Positions 44,863 through 56,570 of a DNA stretch of 64,000 nucleotides are shown here, piece by piece; position 1 is the stretch's first letter, and every line of letters begins with the position of its first letter. Position numbers and translations under genes: made by a program. The stretch covers positions 37,622,501 to 37,686,500 of the forward strand of contig JALMGJ010000008.1 in assembly GCA_023362775.1 (NCBI GenBank), read 5' to 3'. Origin of the DNA: Charina bottae. Taxonomy: Eukaryota; Chordata; Lepidosauria; Squamata; Charinaidae. The notes beneath the pieces are model-generated. The model was given only the letters and a program-made list of their open reading frames with translations. It ran no database searches and was not told the origin of the DNA.

Positions 44863-45186
44863 GGGAGCATGGTGGCTCAGCGGGTAAGACGCCAGGCTTG
44901 TCGTTCGGAAGATCACAAGTTCGGAGGTTCGAATCCCTAGCCCTGCGTGACAGAGTGAACTCCTGCACTCGCCCCAGCTCTTGCCAACCTAGCAATTCAA
45001 AAGCATGGAAATGTAAGTAGATAAATAGGTACCACTTTGGTGGGTAGGTAACAGCATTCCGTCATGCCGGCCACATGACCGTGGAAGCGTCTTCGGACAA
45101 CGCTGGCTCTTCGGCTAACAAATGGAGATGAGCACCGGCCCCTAGAATCGGACACAACTGCACAAATGTGTGGGGGGAACCTTTAA
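44863..45186 (+). mobile_element. Sauria-type tRNA SINE (second of a tandem pair)
   Basis: Starts GGGAGCATGGTGGCTCAGCG one base after the repeat of the first copy and ends GTGTGGGGGGAACCTTTAAG. It has lost part of the CGTTCCGTGCGCGTCATG block (reads CATTCCGTCATGCCGG). Same orientation as its neighbour. Confidence 0.92.
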
Positions 45187-45651
45187 GGGACATATTACAT
45201 ATTAGCAAGGATTAGCTGCATTGTTAAGTGTCTAGCAAGGATTAGGCACTTAGTTAAGGCAAAAGCAGGAAATAATTATCTAAGGAAGCTCTTATTATTA
45301 GGCTCATACAAAACAAAAAGGGTAACTGTGGCTTTGTGGAGAAAACAAGAGACTAGCTTGACTAAGCAAGTCTTAGTGTGCTAATTAAAGGTACAGTTCA
45401 TTCACAGTATAGTGGGATTATATTAATAATTAGTAACTGCAAACATGCATAATTCTTAGAATTTAAAAACGTGGATTTCTCAGTCCACCCTGAATTATAT
45501 AATGAAACAGAAATAATGTCAATACGATGTTTGTTACTCACAAACACTTCTTTTTAATGTCAGCCTTTACTGGATAGGGACAAATATTAAGAAGTTATAG
45601 AAAAATGCTTTCAGGACCTAACTGTTCCATTTTAATTATGGCAGAGGTGCT
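45187..45651. other. No recognisable feature
   Basis: AT-rich. TTAGCAAGGATTAG and TCTAGCAAGGATTAG form a short local duplication at 45203-45246. Confidence 0.4.
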
Positions 45652-45896
45652 ATCTATAGCAGGAGTCCCCAACCCCCGGTACGCAGACCGCTACCGGTCC
45701 GCGGCCTATTACGAACTGGTCCGCCATGCGGGTCTCCGAACCCTGCCCCCTGGTCCATGCGATTGGCTCCCACCTGCAAACCCCGCCCCCGGTCCGCACG
45801 ATTGGCTCCTGCCTACAAACCCCCCCGGTCCGTGGAAAAATTGTCTTCCATGACCAGTCCCTGGAGCCAAAAAGTTTGGGTACCCCTGATTTATAG
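45652..45896. mobile_element. hAT MITE with ATTGGCTCC array
   Basis: An element 45660-45888 flanked by ATCTATAG and ATTTATAG (7 of 8). Starts CAGGAGTCCCCAACCCCCGG, ends GTTTGGGTACCCCTG. Contains two to three GCGATTGGCTCC..GCAAACCCCGCCCC units like 5265-5390 and 11860-11990. Confidence 0.9.
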
Positions 45897-46589
45897 AGTG
45901 GATCCATATTTTGGGCTGAATTAGTGGGAGGACTGAAATTTCATTAATGCATTAAGAAGTATCCAGTTTCATTAATGCTTCTGATATGAATCCCGAGATG
46001 GGGATCCATTCAGGGTTCCTTTGATCTGTTAATTGATTTAGCTGTCAGACTAAAAGCATATGGTGAAGCAAAGGTCTACAAATTCCATAAGCTTTGGGTT
46101 TTTTTAAAATTTTGTGTATTCAGTCAAGTTGGGTGTGGTGTGTCATTATGTTGTGATTATTTCCTTGGCTAGTTTTGGGTCAATCAATGTGAAGAGAGGT
46201 CACTTCAAGGGATATCACGGTTTTGTTCTCTTCTATGGTTAGGGCTTTTATTTTTTGAGGCACTGTAGGGATGAACATTGTAGACCTATATAACGAGGAA
46301 ACTCAAACACCTAGTAGAAGGCTGAAAATACTCCATCAGTTCACCACTACAATTTGTTAGGATTAGGAAACATATACAGTGTAATCAGCCACACATTTGA
46401 TAGAATCACATTCACACACAGACACAATCTCTTCTTTCTCATCAGCAAAAAAGCATCATCATCACTGCTCATCAATCCACCAGAAAAATCATATCCTCAA
46501 CTACAGCAGTGACAACCCAACATCACACAAAAGGAGCTCTGAAAAGACCCTATGCAGACAAGCAATAAGATACTGAAGCACACCAGAAT
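45897..46589. other. No recognisable feature
   Basis: No repeat signature seen. Confidence 0.4.
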
Positions 46590-46829
46590 TTATTTATTTA
46601 TTTATTTATTATCCCACCTTTATTATTTTTATAAATAACTCAAGGCGGCAAACATCCCTAATACTCCTTCCTCCTCCTATTTTCCCCACAACAACAACCC
46701 TGTGAGGTGAGTTGGGCTGAGAGGGAGTGAGTGGCCCAAGGTCACCCAGCCGGCTTTCATGCCTAGGGCGTGACTAGAACTCACAGACTCCTGGTTTCTA
46801 GCCCAGCACCTTAACCACTAGACCAAATT
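46590..46829 (-). mobile_element. tRNA-derived SINE with L2-like tail
   Basis: Minus strand: head TGGTCTAGTGGTTAAGGTGC-like, B-box-like GAGTTCTAGTCACG, body GGTGACCTTGGGCCACTCAC and CTCACAGGGTTGTTGTTGTG, tail GCCGCCTTGAGTTATTTATA then AATAAAGGTGGGATAATAAA. A standard copy without the 102-bp duplication. Confidence 0.85.
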
Positions 46830-47980
46830 ATGAATTATGAGAAACAGAAATAAACTGACTACATCTTTCAGTGCAACGGTTCTCCATGCAGTTTTATCAA
46901 GAAGTCCAACCAACAACAACACAAATATTGCAACCAACAAAAAGGATAACCCTTCCTTACATCAAGGCATCTCAGAATCTATTAACAGACCTCTCCAATA
47001 ACTGTGTCACACAAACAATGAAGTCCCTACTCTAATTCATCTAATGCTAAGTATACAAAACAAACACAATAACACAATATTATTGTAAACCGCCCAGAGT
47101 CTACCGCTGTAGAGATGGGCGGTGATAAATCTGAATAATAAAAATAATTTTAAAAAACCCAATACCAAGGAAGACAAATCAGGAGGTATCTACAAAATAA
47201 AACACCAGGACTACGAAAAAGCCACTACATCAGACAAACAAATAGAAAACTAGTTGCTTGTATCTGCAAATGCCTGTGAAAACACATGTTGCAACTTCAT
47301 AAACCGTCTCTACACAGACAACTTCAGGCATAACTTCAAGTGGGAAATTATGGCTGTCTTAGAACACGCCAGGTTGAAAAATGCAGGAAAATTCTTAGAA
47401 GTGTGGTACTATAACCAAGCAGCAATCGCTGATCTACAGATTTAAGCTGTTATCTATGGACTTATCCAAAGTCCTAACATTAGCTCATCAACTGAATATA
47501 TAACAACATTCTCCTCCTCATCACACAGCAATAAGTCAACAGCTCGATAAACTACAGCCATCCCATTATCAACCTAATAAGCCAAAACATATTTGCATAT
47601 ACTTGGATGGGATGGTCCTGTGGATCAATGTTATTCTACAAGTGATTGATGCCTTGTTAGGATATTATTTATTTCACTGATAAAATGGTGATTATGTCTT
47701 CTTTATGTATTGGTTGCTTCCTAGGTGATCTGAAATGTTGATAGCTGTGTGATGGGATGGCTCCTTGGGAGGATGTTGTTATTTTCTTGTGACTGTGGCA
47801 GAGTAGTTACAGCAAAATAAATAATATCCTAACAACAAGGCATCAATCACTTGTAGAATAACATTGGTCCACAGGACCATCCCATCCAAGTATATGCAAA
47901 GCAGGAAAGGCAGAATAATATATAACCCCTACCAACCAATAAACTTCATTTCTCCAAAACTCCTGCACTTATTGTTTTAT
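46830..47980. repeat. Unclassified repetitive-looking block with inverted repeat
   Basis: 47078-47150 is a solo plus-strand L2 tail (GTAAACCGCCCAGAGTCTAC, then GATGGGCGGTGATAAATC). The rest has degenerate coding-like texture (ORF 47254-47445) but no motif I can name. Near-identical inverted arms lie at 47592-47674 and 47815-47900. Confidence 0.45.
47592..47900. repeat. 83/86-bp inverted repeat with 140-bp spacer
   Basis: TTTGCATATACTTGGATGGG opens the left arm and its complement closes the right arm. The arms differ by one substitution (GATC/GACC) and a 3-bp TTG indel. Confidence 0.9.
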
Positions 47981-48513
47981 CTAGGAGGGTAATGAAACAT
48001 CTGCAACCCCCAAATCAAGCTTGAAGAACTTCAACAATATAACATGACAATCTGAGCTACACATATTTGTTACCATCCTAATAGACAGAAAACCAAGTCT
48101 CCTACTTGCTATTTTTTAAGTTTGTCACTTGCATGATGGAAATGATTCATATACATTTTGGCAAAAGTTTCAGTGATGTAATTTTTTAGAATGACATCTT
48201 CGCTAAAGATATAATTGCAAAGCTTTCATATGACTCTTAGGGAGCATCAAACTGTGGGGATGTTAGATTATTCATGAAATGAAATATAAACAAGTGGTGG
48301 CTTTTTAAAATATTACCTAAGCCTTGCCGGGCATCATTCCCTGTATATTACAGATAATGTATATATTACCTGTAACATACCTGTATATTACATTGTCTGC
48401 TGCAGTGGCTAGTTACCAAATAATAGTATATCATGATCCCAGCTGTGTATGGCCATATTTTATAAGAAGTCAGGCTAAGGCAGTAGCAAGAGTTCAACGT
48501 CCCAGTCACCTCC
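47981..48513. other. No recognisable feature
   Basis: A local ACCTGTAACATACCTGTATA duplication near 48369; nothing else. Confidence 0.4.
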
Positions 48514-48819
48514 CTATAGAGCAGAGCTTTCCAAACTTTTCATGTTGGTGACACACTTTTTAGACATGCATCATTTCGCGACACACTCTTACAGCAGGGC
48601 ATCATTTCGCGACACACTCTTACAGCAGGGCACAAGGCAGGCACTAGGAACTGCGTGGAATCACAGCAGGTTTGGAGGCAGCAAGGCGCAAGGCAGGCAC
48701 TAGGACCCGTGTGGAAACCTGGTGGGGCTCGGAGGCAGCAGCAGCTGCGACACACCTGGACACTGCAGCCGACACACTAACGTGTCCCGACACACAGTTT
48801 GGAAAGCTCTGCTATAGAG
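48514..48819. mobile_element. hAT MITE (CAGAGCTTTCCAAAC family)
   Basis: A perfect target duplication CTATAGAG (48514-48521, 48812-48819). Element 48522-48811, in the opposite orientation to 27148-27409: the left end has TTTTCATGTTGGTGACACAC, the right end CCGACACACAGTTTGG. TCATTTCGCGACACACTC is internally duplicated. Confidence 0.93.
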
Positions 48820-50828
48820 AAATCAGATTGCAGTAATGCCAGCAAAAAGTAACACAATAAAACAAAATAAATGTTAAATAAGACAAGATAATAAAATAAA
48901 ATACAGTACCTCCAGTTCTCTGGAGCCAATTGCAGGATTTTATAGTTCTGCAACCAGGTGGTTCTGCTTAGCAAAGTTGGGGGCTTCCATTCAGTTCCAT
49001 GCAACTAAGATTGCTCTCAGGACCAAACGTCCAGAGCTGCATACTCAATGCCTCCTCAGCCCCTCCTCCCCCCGCAGGAAAGAGGCCGCAGGCTACTCAG
49101 TGCCATGTTGGGACTCAATCTGGCAGAACTGTACAGAAATGTATTCATTTTACTTTATTATTATTATTATTTTCTACAAGAAAAGAGTGCTTTTTTCTTT
49201 CGCTGTCCAAAGGAAGCTCACCCATAAGGTTACTAAGTCTAGGATGAATACCAAATTATTAGACATTGATAAATCTAAAATGATTTGCGCACCTATTCCA
49301 TAGGTGATGGAACACATTCCCTGGAATGTTGTGGGATGCTTTTTTGCCGGCAGTATCAAAGAGATAGAATAAAATTATATTCTCTGGCAAATCAGATATC
49401 AAAAGTGTGTTTCTCTTCCAGGAAGAATCTCTAGCAAGGTGGATAGATCTCCATAGTCTGCCAGAACTTCAGTCTAGGCTTATGTCATTAGCTTATTCTC
49501 AAGTAATTTGGTGAGTGACTTTTTGAGCAAGATAGACTATGTTTCAAAAGCTTATTGTAAGATCGCCTTCCTGGATCTGACCAAAGGTCTCTCTAATCTT
49601 GGACACTGAAAAAAGAGGCATAAAAGGGACTAATTTTATATTATTCTGATCATAGAATATGCAGAAATGTATTGTCTCCATACCTAGAAGTTTTCATTAT
49701 GGCTGATGGCTATGGTAGATCTTTCTTCTTCCATCAAATACTCTGATTTTCTTTGAAAGCCATTTAAACCATTACCACATATATATTAGTTTTCCATTAC
49801 ATGAGAAAGTTTTTCCATTTCTCTGGTTTGAACATACTGAGAATGGTAAAATGGCTTCTCTCATCTGATACCCTCTATGTATATTGGACTTCAGTTCCCT
49901 AACTCTTAGCCAGCATGGTCTTTGACAATTTCACACTTTTAAAATTTGTCACCTTGGTTATTTTTTTTCTGAGCCCCAAACCCAGCCTCTCCTCTCAGGG
50001 AAGCAGTTTCCATGGCTTTATTCTTTTGGTTGCCCCTCTATACTTTTTGATATGGGGACATCTGTTAAATGGAGCTGTGCTATCATATTTTCTGTTCCTT
50101 TTCCTAATTGAATTTCCTAATTGAATGTCCTGTTTTCACTGCTGTTGCACACTGTGTTAATGTGAATAATTCATTTTGCTATTAACTTTTCTTTACTTTG
50201 CAACACTTACACATGCCCAATAGTGAATCTTTTCTAGTTCTCACCACAACCACATCTTTTCTGAGATGATTCATCCTCCATCATTTGCTATGTGAAAGCA
50301 AGCATGCATTTTTTTCACATATTCATGAAAACAGCTTATATTCTATCTTGTTATTTACTCATCCAGTTTGGAATACATCATTTTCCCGCAATGTGCTTTA
50401 GATTTTACCATGCACTGTGTTTATTGACTTTGTTCCTAAAAATTAAAAAAAAAAATCTCCTTTAAAATTTCTTCCTTGTGATTTTAAATTTCATAAAATT
50501 AATCTGATCTCATTTCTTCAACCACTCCTTTTGGTATGATTGGCAGGTTTGGGCTTAAAAGTAGCTTAAAAGACTAGTATAAGCAGTTCAGGCATCTTTA
50601 AATACTCTTTCCTAAAGATTTAAAGTATCTCAAGCACTTAATTATGTCTTAAGTTATAAAGCTAAGGATATGCATTTTGCAACCAGGTCTATAATCACAG
50701 CGTTGTTTTCTTCCCTTTGAAATGTGTGTGTGTGTGTGTTATGGATTGTACATTCAGTTATAGAACACCTCCAAACACATTTTGTGTTGCTCTTTGACAA
50801 CATCCTACGTTTTGTTTGTAATACAATT
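48820..50828. other. Mostly unrecognised DNA
   Basis: 49880-49915 has a MITE scrap (GACTTCAGTTCCCTAACTC, GCCAGCATGGTC). (GT)n at 50726-50740. No gene was recognised. Confidence 0.4.
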
Positions 50829-51370
50829 GAATGATAGAATCATTGAGTTGGAAAAGGACACTGGGCCATTAAGTCCAGCTTCCTACTCAGTGCTGGAATA
50901 CAAATTGAATAATCCCAGATAAATAGTTGTCTTGCTCCTGCTTGAATATGTCCAATGGAGGGGAACCCATCACCTGTCTGGGTCTTTGATGCCACTGTGA
51001 AATTGCTCTTGTAAAATGGTTCTAACATTTGATTGGAAGTTGTCTTATTGTAACTGAAATCCTTTATTTTGTGCCTTGAACTCTGCAGTGAGAGAGTTCT
51101 GGACTTCTTCTATGTGATATTCTTTTCAGGATTTGAAGAGTGCTATCAAATATTTTCTCAGTCATCTTTTTTCCAGGTTTACATTTTCCAATCTTCTTCA
51201 ATCTTTCTGTATAGGAAACAGTTTCTAATCCAATTATCCTCTCTGAACCCTTCTCTGAACCAGTTCCAATTTCTCTGAATTTTTCTTTAAAAAAGTGTGG
51301 TGCCTAGGATTGGACACCAGGTGGGAGCTGACCAAAACAGAATAAAGTGGAACAATCACTACTCATGATT
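50829..51370 (-). repeat. CR1 LINE 3' region
   Basis: GATAGAATCATTGAGTTGGA, CCATTAAGTCCAGCTTCCTA, GATTTGAAGAGTGCTATCAA, CCCTTCTCTGAACCAGTTCC and GGTGCCTAGGATTGGACACC run in the order of a CR1 3' UTR in reverse orientation. Non-coding and diverged. Confidence 0.75.
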
Positions 51371-51394
51371 TGGAAGTTAAAGTATATGTCCAAA

Positions 51395-51715
51395 GTTAAG
51401 GTTGGAAGTCTCAGACTGTGGGTTATGATTACTGGGAGGGTCATGAACTATTTGGGGATGGGGCTGTAATTCTTGTAAAAAGCTGATCAAGCTTGTGCAG
51501 ACGAAATGGGAACTCCGTCAAAATCCAAAGTGGGCTTGCTTGGACAAAGCAGGGAGAACCGCCTGTAGCTAGTTTTGAGAGGTGGTTTAATTTATGGGTT
51601 TAGCCATCTATCAAATCGACCTGTCAATCACAGCAGATTTATGTATTTAGTTTTATTGATTATCATTTTAGGGGGATTGCAGAATTGCCAACTTTGAGAA
51701 CTCCTGCTATAAAGG
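51395..51715. mobile_element. Possible old hAT MITE
   Basis: The left side has TCTCAGACTGTGGGTTATGA; the right side ends GCCAACTTTGAGAACTCCTG, which resembles the CAGGAGTTCTCAAAGT type of hAT end. The inverted repeat is weak and the target duplication is unclear. Confidence 0.4.
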
Positions 51716-52059
51716 GAACTAAATCATAGTCCTTGTTGGTTTGAGACCACCCCAGAAAAAAAAAGTGGGCAACATTATTCTTTATATCTCTGGTCTTTCA
51801 CTGACCGTCTAGGGAAAACAGTACTTTTGTGTAGTCTGCTTCCCTTCCCCAGGGCTTGTAAGCATTGACCAATATTCAGCTCCTTCTGTACTGTAATGCA
51901 CCTGTATTGAATATATGAGGGGAACTAAGAGAATAAGTACTAGTAGGAAGCATGTGGTAGAGCTCGGGGCCCTTTTTTTCAGTCAATTGATTCACATCAC
52001 ATGAAAAGGATTTCCCAGCAAATCACTGACAACAGAATGTATGGAATCAAGAAGGGTCT

Positions 52060-52200
52060 GGAGGTCAGTGACGAAGCACTTTGCATGCAACACGTCTCAG
52101 GTTCATTTCTTGGAACTTTCAAGAGAGCAGGAAGAAGAAGCTTGTTTGAACCATGGACAGCTCTGGCTGATCACAATGTAGATAATTCCGAGCTAAATCT
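52060..52200 (+). repeat. Old tRNA-derived SINE (unnamed)
   Basis: GCACTTTGCATGCAACACGT then CTCAGGTTCATTTC looks like a tRNA-type A/B box region, followed by GAGAGCAGG and CTGATCACAATGTAGATAAT then TCCGAGCTAAATC. The order matches a widespread reptile SINE. The right end is cut by the next SINE. Confidence 0.55.
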
Positions 52201-52208
52201 ATCAGGAG

Positions 52209-52800
52209 AGAGCAAGTATGGCCTAGTGCAGAGCTTTCCAAACTGTGTGTCGCCACACAAAAGTGTGTCGCCACACATAGTCGGCTGTGTCGCCACACAA
52301 CCCGGAAGTGGCAGCGGGGGCGTGCACGGCGGCGGCGGCACGCCATCGGTGCTTCCGCGTTTTAGCGGAGGCTGCCGCCGCTGCCCCCACCATGCACGCC
52401 CCCGCCCGCACCGGATTTTCCCGCGGCGACACATGAAAATCTGAAGGCGCCGCAGCTGCGGCGGCGCGCAAAGATTGAAAGTGGCAGCAGCGCTTCCGGG
52501 TTTTTGCGTGCTGCCGCGGCGGCGACACTTCCGGATTTTCCTGCGGCGACACACCAAGGGTGGTTGGTGTGTCGCCGCGGGAAAACTTTGGAAAGCCCTT
52601 GCCTAGTGGTTAAGGCATCAGGCTAGAAACTGGGAGACTGTGAGTTCTACTCCTGCCTTAGGCGTGAAGCCAGCTGGGTGACCTTGGGCCTGTCACTCTT
52701 TCTCAGCCCTAGGAAGCAGGCAATGGCAAACCACTCCCAAAATCTTGCCAAGAAAACTGCAGGTACTAGTCCAGGCAGTTGTCAGGAGTCAACGCTGACT
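52209..52800 (+). mobile_element. tRNA-derived SINE with BovB-like tail, split by a hAT MITE
   Basis: The SINE head (GAGCAAGTATGGCCTAGTG) stops at 52228 and resumes at 52601 with GCCTAGTGGTTAAGGCATCA. The body then has GGTGACCTTGGGCCTGTCAC and GGCAATGGCAAACCACTCCC, ending AACTGCAGG and GTCAACGCTGACTCAGC. The hAT landed in the A-box-like TAGTGGTTAAGG. Confidence 0.87.
52221..52608. mobile_element. hAT MITE (CAGAGCTTTCCAAACTGTG family), CpG-rich interior
   Basis: A perfect target duplication GCCTAGTG (52221-52228, 52601-52608). Element 52229-52600 starts CAGAGCTTTCCAAACTGTG and ends ACTTTGGAAAGCCCTT. Internal GTGTGTCGCCACACA repeats and a GGCGGCGGC-rich middle give three overlapping artefact ORFs. 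Confidence 0.93.
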
Positions 52801-54723
52801 CAGCAAACAAAATTCCTTGAACCCATATAGAAGATTTGGGGAGTTTTGCAGCCCAGTTCCTGCAGCCCAGTCCAAGAGTGAGTGGGCTTTAGTAATCCCC
52901 ATTTGTATTCTTTCTCCATTATGCTGAGATACAAAGGAGTATAAGAACTGTAGCTTTGCAATGAGGGGGAAAAGATTCATGAATAAGCAGAAGCGTATTC
53001 TAGTAGGTTTAATCTCTGCCAGGAGCAGGTATTTTGTAAAGGAAATGAGTCTTAATAGCCCAGTCAAGAGCAAGGCTCTTTGCAATGCAACAAGGACAGA
53101 TCACAACAATAACATTTTCAATCACCTTCATGAAAACTAGGCACAATAGATGGATACCACCTGGCTAGTTGCTGTCTCTAGGCAGAATGGAGAATTAATG
53201 TACTATTGCTCTGACTCAGCCCACAAAATCTTGTGCTTAATTGCCTTTTTACTGTGCAGGTTGCCTACTTAGCACACAAATGCATTTGAGAAAACCTTTG
53301 ATTATGATTGGTTCTGAAATCTGTGGATGCAAATGATTGAACCTTGTAGTTCACTGAAGCAGTTCTTCAGGCCACCTGGGCCTTATTTCCCTTCTACTTT
53401 AATAGTATTTTCTACAGCTTTCCCCGCTTCTGCTTTCTTCCCATCAGGAACAACAGCTGCTCTAGGCTCTGCTGATGCAGCATGTCTTGAAGGAGCAGAG
53501 GGCTGCTTTGGAAATTATGCCATTCTTAACAATGAAAAGTAGCCCTCCCTACTGAATGGGTAGCATGTGCAAATTATTTTATTTTTATCTCCATTGATGT
53601 GCAGCCAAGGCTAGTCAGGAAACCACTGAGTGCTGAAATGAGTCTCTGTGGCAGGTTTAATGCAAAACTCTGAGAACTGGAGGAGCTAGCCTGCCCTTGA
53701 TCGCCCCATTCATTTCTTCTAATGACAGCAACTTCATTTATACAGCCTCTTCTTCAGCCTATGGAAGTAATAGCTCTGTTTTGCTTATGTTACAACTGCA
53801 ATCCATTCTCTTTTTCCACCCCTCCCAAATTTTCCAAGAGAGAGTGCAAACTAATAACTTAAACTGTGGTTCTGTAGCTATGGATGATTGCCATGTGGAA
53901 CAGAACGACGTATTCTGACAAAGGTAAAGCAAATCTTGACAAACAAATGTGACAACTATGATTTCTAGTGGGGAAGGTGGAGCCAAGCTGCACATACTTG
54001 TACCATTCCTTCTTCCTTTGCCTACCTTGCTGATGACACTTAAACTTTAGTTGCTATTATGCACTTACCAAATAGAATACAGATCCCATCTCCTTGAGTC
54101 CCATGGGATGTGCTACATATTAGGGCATGGTTGACCAAGGAACTATTGACTTTAGTAGAATTCTGGAGGGAAAGACACGGGGAGCTTCATGAAACAAAAG
54201 GTTGTACATGCCATGATATCGAACATGTTGACATCAACTACAGTCAACTAGAGTATATGAGATGGGCGACTATGTAAATTGCATCAATCAATAAAGACTC
54301 ATTTTCTCACCTAGGTTTTTGATTGAATTTGCCTGGGTATAACTTGATGAATCTTAAATTAAGTTTTTTTTTTAAAAAAAACTGTTGCTGTGTTCACCTG
54401 TCATGCTATTTCCAAATGAATAAACATGTTTAACAGAATAAACTAAGATAATAGCTAACTTCCTACAACACACTGAATGACAAAATGCCCAACTCCATGT
54501 TAACCTGGTCTTGTGTATTATATAAAACCAACCTTTGTGTTGTTGGGTTGTGGACTTTTTCCCCCTGGTTTACACACACTGATAATCCATGGGTGGCTTA
54601 CCCATAGTTCACTGAATAAATCACAATTGGCTGGGTCCACATAATATACTAAATCCAAGTCAAGCAAATTATGTTTGTGAGATATGTGAACCAGGTCTTT
54701 CTTTTCTTGCTGGCCTGATTATT
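52801..54723. other. Mostly unrecognised DNA
   Basis: No gene. 54270-54300 (GAGATGGGCGACTATGTAAA) is an L2-tail scrap. 54585-54700 carries the diffuse CCATGGGTGGCTTAC..AAATCACAATTGG repeat also hinted at near 9080 and 11600. Confidence 0.4.
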
Positions 54724-55020
54724 ATTGTTACAGTTTTTGTAATTTTGTGTGTCTGTTTTATTGCTATGAACTCTGTTTTGGACTTGTTAATAATGAGGAA
54801 TTGATAATAAGTTTGGTAAGTAAAGCAATATTAGAGAGATAGTACAGCATAGTAGACAGAATATTGGATTAGGATCAAGAAAACTCAGGTTCAAATCTCT
54901 TCTCAGCCATGAAGCTTATTTTGGGCCAGTTATTAGTAAGCCTATCCTACTTCATAGGGATGGTGTGAAGAGAAAGTACTGTAGGTGGTAGCTGGGAATT
55001 TATCTATCTATCTATCTATC

Positions 55021-55056
<36 letters not shown>

Positions 55057-55139
55057 GGATTTATCACTGCCCATCTCTACCATGGTAGACCCTTGGATAT
55101 TCACTTATCACAAGGCCTCTCAATTCCATGAGTGAATCC
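54724..55139 (+). repeat. Segmental copy 1 of a local inverted duplication
   Basis: 416 bp that reappears in reverse complement at 56391-56847. It contains a MIR-like SINE (54838-54985; GTTCAAATCTCTTCTCAGCC, TTTGGGCCAGTTATTAG) and a minus-strand L2-like tail scrap after a (CTAT)n run (54999-55056). The unique ~280 bp differ from copy 2 at two positions. Confidence 0.95.
54999..55056. repeat. (CTAT)n microsatellite
   Basis: About 14 units, one interrupted. The matching place in the inverted copy has (AAAT)n instead. Confidence 0.9.
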
Positions 55140-56227
55140 AAACTTTGGGAAAGAAGCCCTAAATAAATAGTAAAGAAACTATTTTAAAACCTGGATCATA
55201 TATACATTTCACAATGAATTAAACTTACCATCAACCAGGTATTTTGTTTCTTATCAATTTGGTTGTGCAACCAGTTTAAGTGCACCCATTTACATGAATG
55301 AATACATAAAAGAACCCATTTTCTTCTTGAAAGTCATGTTTCCATTTGTAAGGGGTATATATTTGTCAACTTTATTGCACTGACTGTTGGAAAACAGATA
55401 TGAAATTCATTAGCATATATCACCGCAACTTACAAAATAGTTATTGACATAATAGTACCACATGTCCTCATAAACACAGAATGTAGACTGTGAGTCAATG
55501 TCATCTCTGAGGCCTGCTTTTTCACTCCTGTCTTTTGCTGATATTAACCTTGCTGCTGCCAGAGCAAATAATACCACTACCCTTGTTGCTTAAGAAGAGG
55601 TACTATCAACCACAGATAGATTGAAAAGGGCCATGCTGGCTAGAGAATGCTGGGAGTTGAAGTCCTCACATCTAGAAGATAACCAGACGGGAGGGATGAT
55701 ATATATATTGTCTCAGCTCCACCTTCTCTGGAGGTGCTGCCTGAATTTTTAATGGGCCCTCATCTGATTTTGCAGTCTGATTTTTGGAGGTCAGAATGAC
55801 TTCCAGTTATTTTATTCAGAATTTTTCCCCAAAACATCTTTTTTTATTATTCTTTTGGCACCAGCCCGGTACATGAAGAGACTTGCCAGTACCTGTCAGC
55901 CCTTTGAGGTAGTCCAGACAGGAAACCAAAACCATGATTACTACTACTACCTTTATTGTAAGGTTACAGTAACAGAATCTTGCAAGTCTGAAAGTGTTTA
56001 CCCCCTCCCCTTCCTTTATGTTCCAGAGAACTTGGGAGGGTCTCTTCTGAGATGCTTTTTCCACCCCATCCCTCCTTTGGACTCAGATTTCTCTTAACAG
56101 ACCATTGTCCAAGCTGTGGCTCTTCCTCATGTACCAATCCATGCACATTTTCCAATCACTTATTCCCTCTCTTACACACACAACATCATATATTCAGACA
56201 CTAGTTATTCTGTTCACACTCCATAGT
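55140..56227. other. No gene; MITE scrap at 55630-55675
   Basis: GGCTAGAGAATGCTGGGAGT then TGAAGTCCTCACATCTAGAA is a hAT MITE fragment. The rest is unrecognised. Confidence 0.4.
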
Positions 56228-56535
56228 CAACCAGTTTGGTCTAGTGGTTAAGGTCCTGGGCTAGAAACCAGGAGTCTGTGAGTTTTAGTCCCGCCTTAGG
56301 CATGAAAGCCGGCTGGGTGACCTTGGGACAGTCACTCTCTCTCAGCCCAACTTGCCTCACAGGGTTGCTGTTGTGGGGAAAATAGTAGTAGGATTCACTC
56401 ATGGAATTGAGAGGCCTTGTGGTAAGTGAATATCCAAGGGTCACTTTACACCCTAAAGATGAGGAAGATTTAGAAGGCAGCATGCATAAGAGTCTACCAT
56501 GGTAGAGATGGGTGGTGATAAATCCAAATAATTAA

Positions 56536-56570
<35 letters not shown>

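Noticed and set aside
29700..45186. tRNA genes at the heads of SINEs (A and B boxes)
   Set aside because: The tRNA-like parts lack a foldable cloverleaf with anticodon arm and are followed by SINE bodies and LINE-like tails.
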